A stretch of 31,724 nucleotides of DNA from Deltaproteobacteria bacterium (lineage in GTDB: Bacteria > Myxococcota_A > JAADFL01), in the NCBI GenBank assembly GCA_013152945.1, contig JAADFL010000044.1:1-31724 (forward strand). The letters run 5' to 3'. Shown in pieces: positions 16,555 to 24,325 of this stretch. Each line of letters opens with the position of its first letter. The stretch's first letter is position 1. Under the pieces are notes generated by a model. The model did no database searches and was not told where the DNA came from. It saw nothing but the letters and a program-made list of their open reading frames with translations. Made by a program: the position numbers and the translations under genes.

Positions 16555-18783
16555 ATGACTAGTAAGGGCATGAATGAAAAAAAACTGGGATTGCTTGGAG
16601 CCACAGGCATAGGCATTGGGGCCATTGTCGGTGGCGGCATCCTGGCCTTGGCCGGCGTGGCGTTCGCCACTACCGGCCCGAGTGCAATCGCAGCATTTGC
16701 AGGCAACGGCTTACTGGCATTGCTTACAGCCCTTTCATTTGCCGAATTGTCTGCCAGGTTCCCGGAGCCGGGCGGCACGTATACCTTTGCTCGCAAGGTT
16801 CTGACCGTGGAAGCCGCCTTTGCCGTGGGCTGGGTCGTATGGTTCGCATCAGTGGTGGCAGCCGTCCTGTATGCTCTTGGATTTGCTGCATTCCTCGTGC
16901 CGGTACTGGAACACATTTGGACCGCAACCGGTGCTGCACCACCAACATGGCTTGGCAGCCGTTTCACCATGCTGATTTACGCACTTGGTGCAGTGGGATT
17001 TTATACATGGAGCTTGTCACGTTACAGTAGAGGCGGTCGTCCATGGGCTACAATCGGCAAACTGGTCATGTTCGGCATCCTGCTTGTGGGCGGCGCCTTT
17101 ATGCTGGCGATTCAACCGCCGGGTAAATCTGAACTTTCGGCAAGCTTTCGTCCTTTCCTGGCAAACGGCGTACAAGGTTTATTGCAAGCAATGGGCTATA
17201 CCTTCATTGCGTTGCAGGGCTTCGACTTGATTCCGGCGGTTTCCGGAGAAATCAGACAACCAGAGAAAACAGTACCCCGTGCAATGATTGTCTCACTTCT
17301 CACAGCCCTGGCAATCTACCTGCCTCTCTTATTTCTTATCATCACTATCGGCACTCCGGGACGTCCCGTGGCAGAGGTGGCCAGGGACAATCCTGAAATC
17401 ATTGTTGCAACTGCCGCACACAACTTCCTCGGTCCTGTAGGTTACTGGCTTGTGATTCTGGCAGGACTGTTGTCCATGCTTTCGGCACTACATGCCAACC
17501 TCTTCGCAGCATCCCGTTACGCAATGGCAATGGCTCGTGACCGTACGCTGCCGCACCGGTTCGGCAAACTGGTGCCGGGCCGGCATACCCCGGTCCGGGC
17601 GATTAGGCTCACCGGCGCAATGGCGGCCCTTGTGCTGGTCGCAGTCCCTGATGTGGCTGCAGCGGGCGCCATGGCAAGCCTGATTTTCCTTGCAAGTTTC
17701 GCCCTGGCACACGGAATTGCTTACTTGGCCCGGCGCAGGGTCGGCGCAAACAGGGCTTTTCTTACTCCCGCCTTCCCACTTGTTCCGGCTGTCGGCGGTA
17801 CAGCATGTGTTGCCCTGGCATTATTCCAGGCATTGGCGGTTCCGGCTGCAGGGGCCCTGGCCGCGCTTTGGCTCAGCCTGGGCGCAGTGCTCTTTGTTAC
17901 CCGGATCGGGGCAAGGGCCAGGGTTTTCGATGCTTCATCCGAGGCAATGGATCCGCAACTCGTAAAATTGCGCGGACGTAGTCCCCTGGTGCTGGTCCCC
18001 ATCGCCAATCCGGCTAATACAGAGACATTGGTAACAATGGCCAATGCCCTCGCACCGCAGGCAGTAGCCAGAGTGCTGCTTTTATCGGTCGTGCGTCCAC
18101 CCGAAAATTGGGTCAGCGGCGAGCAGCCTCAACAGTTGACTGATGCCCAGTCAATCCTGGGCAGCGCCTTGTCTACGGCATTTGCAGTTAAGTCAGCGCC
18201 CCAGGCATTGATCACGATTGGTGAAGATCCATGGAAAGAAATCGCCGATGTGGCAAGCAGTTACAGGTGTGAAAGCCTGTTGCTCGGCTTGGGGAACCTT
18301 GAAGAAGACCTTATGACCGGACCGCTGGAAAAACTGATAAGCGAGGTTGAAACAGATGTTGTAATACTCCGCGCGCCCGGTCGCTGGGATCCTAAGTCTG
18401 CGGAAAACATACTTGTACCGAGCGGCGGCAGGAGGGACCAGAGTCCCATCCGTGCACGCCTGCTCGGCAGCATTTGCAGGTCAGGCAAACACGAGGTTAC
18501 CTATCTACGGGTCCTGACTGAAAACCAGGACGCTGAAACCGAAATCCGAATAAAGCGAGAGCTAAAGAAATTGGCCCGCGACGAAGCACCGGGAATAAGC
18601 CACGTGGAAGTCTTTCACAGTCAGGATCTTGTGGCTAAAATCACGGATAGGGCCCGTGCAAGCGATTTATTGATACTGGGGCTGCAGCGACTCGGACGAC
18701 GCAACAAGGTATTTGGAGAGCGGGTGCTCGAAATTGCCCGCCGCACGGATTGTCCACTAATGATGATCAGCCGTCGCAGTTAA
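16555..18783 (+). CDS. APC-family amino-acid permease with a C-terminal tandem universal-stress-protein-like region
   Basis: The 742-residue protein has two parts. Residues about 10-440 form an APC-superfamily permease of about 12 helices: GLLGATGIGIGAIVGGGILAL is the substrate-binding start of helix 1, and ELSARFPEPGGTYTFARK the conserved loop after helix 2. Residues about 471-742 are cytoplasmic and resemble two USP domains (starts near LVLVPIANP and ENILVPSGG); the second ends in the typical CPLMMISRR strand. USP domains often bind ATP and may gate or regulate transport. ATG 16555 has a poor ribosome-binding site; ATG 16570 with TAAGGG is an alternative, removing five residues. The substrate is not determinable. 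Confidence 0.87.
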   Translation: MTSKGMNEKKLGLLGATGIGIGAIVGGGILALAGVAFATTGPSAIAAFAGNGLLALLTALSFAELSARFPEPGGTYTFARKVLTVEAAFAVGWVVWFASVVAAVLYALGFAAFLVPVLEHIWTATGAAPPTWLGSRFTMLIYALGAVGFYTWSLSRYSRGGRPWATIGKLVMFGILLVGGAFMLAIQPPGKSELSASFRPFLANGVQGLLQAMGYTFIALQGFDLIPAVSGEIRQPEKTVPRAMIVSLLTALAIYLPLLFLIITIGTPGRPVAEVARDNPEIIVATAAHNFLGPVGYWLVILAGLLSMLSALHANLFAASRYAMAMARDRTLPHRFGKLVPGRHTPVRAIRLTGAMAALVLVAVPDVAAAGAMASLIFLASFALAHGIAYLARRRVGANRAFLTPAFPLVPAVGGTACVALALFQALAVPAAGALAALWLSLGAVLFVTRIGARARVFDASSEAMDPQLVKLRGRSPLVLVPIANPANTETLVTMANALAPQAVARVLLLSVVRPPENWVSGEQPQQLTDAQSILGSALSTAFAVKSAPQALITIGEDPWKEIADVASSYRCESLLLGLGNLEEDLMTGPLEKLISEVETDVVILRAPGRWDPKSAENILVPSGGRRDQSPIRARLLGSICRSGKHEVTYLRVLTENQDAETEIRIKRELKKLARDEAPGISHVEVFHSQDLVAKITDRARASDLLILGLQRLGRRNKVFGERVLEIARRTDCPLMMISRRS

Positions 18784-18876
18784 AATCGCACCCTTGGGGA
18801 CATGCGATCCGGTTGATTTTCATGAATCCAGTCCTCCTGTAGCCACATGGAAGTCATGAATGACCGAAACATCATA

Positions 18877-21324
18877 TCAGGGCCGGCGGGGTCTGGGGCC
18901 ACGAGGCGAAATGACGAGCCATAATGCCAATACAAGGACAGGCCAGCCGGTAAAGCCGAAACCGGTTTCAGCCGCGCAACCGCATCCTTGAGAACCGGAA
19001 CTTGAGTTACGGCCGCCCTCTTTCGCGCCAGAGCCATCGGTTGCCACCTCTTGTTCCCGGTTTTCGGAAAATGTCTCATATTCATCGAACTCGACTACCG
19101 TGTCGTCGTTGCTGTCCGCTTCGGACTCCAAGCGGGCATCCCCTGGTTGCTCCTCTGCATAGCCTTCAGGTGGAAGCTCCAACTCCGGCCATTCGAACTC
19201 GGCACCTTCTTGCGGCAAGGTGATCTCGGCCGTATTACTGGGTTCTGACCTTCCTGCCGCATTGAATGCCATGACCCTGAAGGTATAGGTTTGTCCATGC
19301 TCCAGGTCACCCAGCAAAAAGCTCGCTTGTGCGATTCTTCCAACCTCTGACCAGGAAGGACTCGGCACGAACACGTAACATGTACCGTCGTAAACACCGT
19401 CGTCACAACCCAGCGTAACCTGTCCGGCCTTCTCTTTGTGCATCTTCCATATCTTCCAACCCGAAAGCACGCTTGAGTCGCAGGTCATACCGGCATCAAT
19501 CCAGGCAGGCCCCATCCATGATGCCTTCGCGCCATTGTATCTCGGATCCAAGGGTAGGTATACGTCGCAACCTGACGACACCTGAACCACGTACTTACTG
19601 TTCAACGGCGGCTGTTGCCTGTCGTTCCTGGCAGTAAGCAGCCTGGTCATGCCCCGGAGTTCCTCCGGCACCCTGGACCAGGTGTCGGACCTGTCGTTCA
19701 CAACGAGTGCTCCTTCTTTAAAAGAGTTTTCAGAGCCCTTCACCTCAACGGTCGGATACGTGTTCCCGCCATTATACTCTGCAAGATCAATCGACAAATC
19801 CGGTGTCCCGGCAAGACTCTCCACGATAAAGCCATCCTCACTGTCAGAGTTGTCTTTCCATTCGAGCAAAACGCGGTCCGGGCCCGCAAGCCTGGCCGTC
19901 AGGCCGGTGGGTGCCATGGGTGGACCAATTCCGGATATTGTGCTTGCCTCATTTGATTGTTCTCCCTCCATGCCCGCACCGTTCACTGCTGAAACCTTGT
20001 AGTAATAACCGGTCTTGGCCTTCACGGCCTTGTCAACGTACGTGGCGGGGCCCTGCACCGAAGCCAAAAAAACCTCTTCCCCCGGGGATTGCGATCGGTA
20101 GATCCTGTATCTTGACACTCCTGTCTCCGGGTCCGCAGCCGCGTCCCAGGTCAGCACGATCTTTGGACCGTCCTCACCCAAGGCGGAAAGGTTCGACGGT
20201 GCCGAGGGTGGAGTCGAGTCGATGCCTCCCGCCGCTTCCACCAATAGGCGTAACACCTCGTTTAAAGGATGAGGCTCACTTGGGTAACTGTCCAGCTTGG
20301 TGTCATTCCACGATAGGACGATGTCCAGCTCGGGAACGACCGCCATCCCCCTTTTCCCATTCTTGTGCCCGAGACAGGTAAAGGTGTGCTCGGGACCGTC
20401 AGGCCACATGCGTTTTCCGTCACGGCCAACGCCGTTTATCCACCAGAGCCATGAGTACGAGCCGTCGTGATCCGCCTGGTTGTCCGGCACGGCGGTGGAG
20501 CCTATTGTACGCTGGCCGGAAATCATGTCTGCGGCATGGGCGGATGTCCTTGGTATTGACAACGGCAATGGGCTGGACACGGCCATGCGGGCATGTTCCT
20601 TGCTAATGATCTGGACACCGTTCCAGTTTCCCTCGCGCAGGTACAAGAGTCCCAGCCTGCAAAAGTCACGGGGGGACACTGCCAGGCGACCTGCCCTGTC
20701 CCTGGTCCCAAAGGCCATGAACGTGGGCGAATCCTGGCAACCAATCTTGTCCGACAACAAGGGATGGAACACGGTTGTGTCCACGTTGTCGTACGTTGCG
20801 CCGTAAACCTTTAGGAAGAGTGTATCCCAGAACAGGGCCATCTGCCAGTCGTTGTAGTCAAATGCAGTTCCAGGTTTTTCGGTGACTCCATAGCAGGATA
20901 TTTGGTTGGCCAGGTGCCTGAAAGTAATGTCCCTGTCCTTGTAACCCAGGGACGAGTTTATCTGGCCCAGCCTTGGTTCGAAGTCCATAGCCTTTGTATC
21001 CAGGCTCTGCAGGCGTCCTTGCTCGACCGCCATAAACAGAAAGGTGCTGTACCATGGCTTGGCGGCCGAGGCCACGTCACCTCTCCGCTTGTAGTCCCCC
21101 CATGTGTAGACCATGTAACCATGGCGTGTGATGCAACCCCTGCCGCCCAGGTACCCGGCGATACCGTCCAACTTGCCCTTGTCCAGGCCCACCTGAGCCG
21201 GAGTCCGTGTTTCCCAGTCCGTTCCCGGGAAGACTTGGGCAACTGCTGTTGGGGTATACGCTACCGCGAGTAGAGACACCATCATGAGTGCGTCGAGAAT
21301 AATACCTTCCAAGTGTGATCTCAT
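18877..21324 (-). CDS. Secreted serine hydrolase (class C beta-lactamase fold) with FN3 modules and MYXO-CTERM-like tail
   Basis: The 815-residue precursor has a signal peptide ending near AVA29. Residues about 35-365 are a penicillin-binding-protein/class C beta-lactamase fold, like 6-aminohexanoate hydrolases: nucleophile motif S86-A-A-K89, Y157-x-D159 in place of Y-x-N, and GHKNGKRGMAVVPELDIV (319-336) at the third motif. An FN3 domain follows (about 371-467). A second FN3 seems split: its start is 468-503 and its end 666-704, with about 160 residues between. Next is an acidic linker, then Gly-Cys-Gly-Cys, a helix and PRGPRPRRP. AAAGGAG precedes ATG 21324. It is separated from the ABC importer by 135 bases. 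The substrate is unknown; esterase, amidase or peptidase activity is equally possible. Confidence 0.83.
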   Translation of the reverse strand: MRSHLEGIILDALMMVSLLAVAYTPTAVAQVFPGTDWETRTPAQVGLDKGKLDGIAGYLGGRGCITRHGYMVYTWGDYKRRGDVASAAKPWYSTFLFMAVEQGRLQSLDTKAMDFEPRLGQINSSLGYKDRDITFRHLANQISCYGVTEKPGTAFDYNDWQMALFWDTLFLKVYGATYDNVDTTVFHPLLSDKIGCQDSPTFMAFGTRDRAGRLAVSPRDFCRLGLLYLREGNWNGVQIISKEHARMAVSSPLPLSIPRTSAHAADMISGQRTIGSTAVPDNQADHDGSYSWLWWINGVGRDGKRMWPDGPEHTFTCLGHKNGKRGMAVVPELDIVLSWNDTKLDSYPSEPHPLNEVLRLLVEAAGGIDSTPPSAPSNLSALGEDGPKIVLTWDAAADPETGVSRYRIYRSQSPGEEVFLASVQGPATYVDKAVKAKTGYYYKVSAVNGAGMEGEQSNEASTISGIGPPMAPTGLTARLAGPDRVLLEWKDNSDSEDGFIVESLAGTPDLSIDLAEYNGGNTYPTVEVKGSENSFKEGALVVNDRSDTWSRVPEELRGMTRLLTARNDRQQPPLNSKYVVQVSSGCDVYLPLDPRYNGAKASWMGPAWIDAGMTCDSSVLSGWKIWKMHKEKAGQVTLGCDDGVYDGTCYVFVPSPSWSEVGRIAQASFLLGDLEHGQTYTFRVMAFNAAGRSEPSNTAEITLPQEGAEFEWPELELPPEGYAEEQPGDARLESEADSNDDTVVEFDEYETFSENREQEVATDGSGAKEGGRNSSSGSQGCGCAAETGFGFTGWPVLVLALWLVISPRGPRPRRP

Positions 21325-21459
21325 GGTACGCTCCTTTCCATGTGGACCCGATGCCTGTTCAGCATCTTTCCAGATCTAATCTTTTTCAGATGGTAATGTC
21401 CAGACCGAGGCGTGGAGGAAATTGCCGCGCCAAGACAGGACGTTGCCCTGGAAAAACAA

Positions 21460-22314
21460 TTACCCCTTAACACTTCCTGCCGTTAGGCCGCTTACCAGGT
21501 TTTTTTGCAATGCAAAGAAAAGGACCACAACCGGAATCGAAACCAGTATGGAACCTGCTGCAAAATGTCCCCATTCCGTATGATATGCGCTCACATAGGA
21601 TTGGATTGCAACAGGCAAGGTGTACATCTCTTCCTTGCTCATGAATGTTGCTGCAAGGATGAACTCATTCCATGCAGTCATGAAACTGAACAAGGCGGTA
21701 ACAGCAATCGCAGGTTTTGCAAGAGGCAACATGATTGTCCAGAAAATCCTGAAGGTGGATGCTCCGTCTATCCTGGCCGCATCTTCAAGTTCCCTGGGAA
21801 TCGTATCGAAGTATCCCTTGAGCATCCAAACACAAAAGGGAATTGCGGTAGTGGAATATACCAGGGCCAGTCCCAACAACCTGTTTAACAGGCCGAGTCT
21901 GTCCATAATCACGTACAAGGGTATCATCATCAGAGTGCCTGGAAACATTTGTGTAACCAGGAAAGCCATCAACCCCTTTTCCCTTCCGGGGAACCTGAAC
22001 CTGGAGAATGCGTATGCAGCCGTGCATGCCAGCAGCACACCAAGCAGAGTGGTCGTGCCGGCAACCAGTGTGGAGTTAATAGTCCACCTTAGAAAGAGGC
22101 TTTTACCGTTCCTGTCTTGTTTTGTGAGCAGGTCCTTGAAGTTATCCAGCGTGGGTTCCTCGGGAATGGGGTTCAATGAAAGAGTGAAACCCTGTGTGCC
22201 GGTCAGGGACAACTTCACCACCCACATGACCGGGTACAGGGTCGCAACCGTAAAGGCAACAAGGAATAGATGCGTTACGAATTTCTTTCCTATTCCGCGT
22301 CCGCTTCCGGCCAT
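21460..22314 (-). CDS. Carbohydrate ABC importer permease, MalG-like
   Basis: The 284-residue inner-membrane protein has six predicted helices. It has the EAA loop that docks on the ATPase (E177-DAARIDGAS), followed by the MLPLAKPAIAV strand-helix typical of MalG. It forms the transport channel together with the MalF-like partner. The chosen start, ATG 22314, has AAGGGAAGGG upstream and gives the usual MalG N-terminus. The TTG at 22341 overlaps the upstream stop but has no ribosome-binding site. Substrate is probably an oligosaccharide from the family, but this is not shown by the sequence. Confidence 0.88.
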   Translation of the reverse strand: MAGSGRGIGKKFVTHLFLVAFTVATLYPVMWVVKLSLTGTQGFTLSLNPIPEEPTLDNFKDLLTKQDRNGKSLFLRWTINSTLVAGTTTLLGVLLACTAAYAFSRFRFPGREKGLMAFLVTQMFPGTLMMIPLYVIMDRLGLLNRLLGLALVYSTTAIPFCVWMLKGYFDTIPRELEDAARIDGASTFRIFWTIMLPLAKPAIAVTALFSFMTAWNEFILAATFMSKEEMYTLPVAIQSYVSAYHTEWGHFAAGSILVSIPVVVLFFALQKNLVSGLTAGSVKG

Positions 22315-22337
22315 GTGATTGCCCTTCCCTTTCTTTC

Positions 22338-24314
22338 TCAAGTCTTCTGCATGCTACTTTGCGTGGCCCTTGTAAGCCTGCTTGTAACAAGAGTATAGGC
22401 CAGGAGTATTACGAATATTACACTCGAATAGGCTGCGGCATATCCGTACCGGTCTCCCCGTTCAAAGGCCCACCTGTAGGCCTCTGTTATCAGGATGTCG
22501 GTTGCACCCGAAGGCTCACCACCTGAAACCAGGTAGATTATATTGAACTGGTTGAAGGTCCATATCGATCCGAGAATGACCGCCGGGAACAATGCAGGCT
22601 TGAGCAACGGCAAGGTAATGCTCCGGAAACGCCGCCACCTGCCTGCGCCGTCCACCTTGGCTGCCTCGTACAATTCGGACGGTATACTCTGCAAGGCTCC
22701 GAGCGACACGACCATCATGAACGGAAATCCGAGCCATGTATTTGTTACGAGGTTCGCTGTGAACGCGGTAGCAAAACTGCTGAACCAGGCTACACCGTCA
22801 GGTCCTGTCAATCCCAGGCTTGCGAGCAATGCATTGATCGCCCCGAATTGCTGGTTGAACATTCCCTTCCATATCAAGGCGGTGACATAGTTCGGGATGG
22901 CCCATGGCAATATCAACAACACGCGGTAAACCGCCTTCATTCTTAAAAAAGGGCTTTTCAGGATCAGGGCCAGGGCCAGTCCGATGCTCACATGCAATAC
23001 CACGTTTGCCGCTGTCCAGAGTATGGTGACCAAGAGTGTGAAATAAAAGCTCAACGGATTGGTTATCGGCCGGTTTTCCGAAAGGAGAATGTCCCTGAAA
23101 TTTGTTATTCCAACAAAAGAAAAGGTGCCTCCCGAATGCCTAAAAAAGCTCAAGCCAATACCAAAGGCAAAGGGTGCAAGCACGAGCATCAGCATTCCAA
23201 GGCCTGCAGGTGCTGTATATGCATAAGCAGCGGAATGCTTGGCAAGTGCTGAAAATGCCCTGCCTGCCCTTCCGGTCGCTCCCCATGCATATATCAACAA
23301 CGCCAACAACAGCAGAGGCAACAAGATAACAGCCTGGCTGTTTCCTATCTCGCGCCTGTTCTCAGGCTCGACATTTACCTTGAGAACACCGTTGAAAGGA
23401 CTGATATTCAAATGCGGATCCAGGCGACCGTCCAGCCCCGTGCTCATGTCCTCGGCCAGGCCCTGCAAATACCTGTTCGATCCCGGCAAGGTGAAAATTA
23501 TTGATTGGGCCGTAGATTCCATCCGGATCGAAGCCCTTGCCTCCATCTTGCCCGCAGATGCAAAATAATCATTCAAAACCGCATACCAGGCCCCCATTGC
23601 CACGGCCGCAATCAGTATGAAAGCACTCACGCCCCGAGCCCTGGGCGCCGCCCAGGCAAATGCAGTAAAGATGGCCATACCGAATACAACGGCTGCAGCA
23701 AGAGGCATGAAGGGAACAGGCCTGGTATGCAAGACCGGTGTAGCCTTTACATGAACCGTGAACACGTGTCCTGCAGCATCTTTTCTGGCGACCACTACCT
23801 CGATTGTCTTTCCAATGCCCGGTTCATCATACTCTTTCATCAATGCAGGCCCGGGTTGGTGCCTCCCTCTTTTGAGGCCGAACACCACTTTTGTCCTTTC
23901 ATCATGCAATCTCTTGTCGCTGTAAGATCTCGGGTCTAGGGGTACGCCGGTCCTGGATGAATCCGTGCTCGCAATGAAGCGTTCCCGCCTTCGAAACGGC
24001 AGCGGATCATCCTTGGTTTCGGAAATCACATTGATCGACAAGATACCGGGCGATGTCTTCTTCACCTTTTCAAGCAATGCGGAAAGCCGCTTAATTCCAA
24101 GCTCGTCATAGCCTGCGAGCACAGATGCCCGTGCAAGGCCCCTGGCCTGTGCCAGGAAACACCTGCCGTCCAATTCAGCCGCCCTTATTGCTTCCTGTCT
24201 TTTCTCGATTACACCGGCCCCGGCTGTAATGACGGTCACACCGATAAAGAAAGCAATCAGGGCTCCCCTTGCACTGGAATTCCCGTTTCCTGCAGATCGA
24301 TTATCCACGGTCAA
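22338..24314 (-). CDS. MalF-like ABC permease with an extra N-terminal membrane and Cache-like extracytoplasmic half
   Basis: This 658-residue protein is about twice the length of ordinary MalF-type permeases. The C-terminal part (about 365-650) is a standard sugar permease with its EAA loop Y549-EAAKVDGAGRW. The first 340 residues are extra: a helix at 17-36, an extracytoplasmic region (37-200) whose layout (LLEKVKKTSPGILSINVIS then FIASTDSSRTGVPLDP) resembles Cache-type sensors, helices near 202-222 and 229-247, a second exposed region (about 248-327), and a helix at 328-346. Unlike E. coli MalF, whose insert is a loop between helices, this one is N-terminal. TTG 24314 has AGGAG eight bases upstream, overlapping the ATPase-gene stop; GTG 24308 is an alternative. 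Confidence 0.83.
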   Translation of the reverse strand: MTVDNRSAGNGNSSARGALIAFFIGVTVITAGAGVIEKRQEAIRAAELDGRCFLAQARGLARASVLAGYDELGIKRLSALLEKVKKTSPGILSINVISETKDDPLPFRRRERFIASTDSSRTGVPLDPRSYSDKRLHDERTKVVFGLKRGRHQPGPALMKEYDEPGIGKTIEVVVARKDAAGHVFTVHVKATPVLHTRPVPFMPLAAAVVFGMAIFTAFAWAAPRARGVSAFILIAAVAMGAWYAVLNDYFASAGKMEARASIRMESTAQSIIFTLPGSNRYLQGLAEDMSTGLDGRLDPHLNISPFNGVLKVNVEPENRREIGNSQAVILLPLLLLALLIYAWGATGRAGRAFSALAKHSAAYAYTAPAGLGMLMLVLAPFAFGIGLSFFRHSGGTFSFVGITNFRDILLSENRPITNPLSFYFTLLVTILWTAANVVLHVSIGLALALILKSPFLRMKAVYRVLLILPWAIPNYVTALIWKGMFNQQFGAINALLASLGLTGPDGVAWFSSFATAFTANLVTNTWLGFPFMMVVSLGALQSIPSELYEAAKVDGAGRWRRFRSITLPLLKPALFPAVILGSIWTFNQFNIIYLVSGGEPSGATDILITEAYRWAFERGDRYGYAAAYSSVIFVILLAYTLVTSRLTRATQSSMQKT

Positions 24315-24325
24315 TCTCGATTCTC

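Noticed and set aside
16541-16558. Five-codon minigene overlapping the permease start
   Set aside because: ATG AGT TTT ACG GAA TGA is too short to be more than chance, although its stop overlaps the permease start.
18784-18876. Terminator between convergent genes
   Set aside because: No stem with a T-run was found in the 93 bases.
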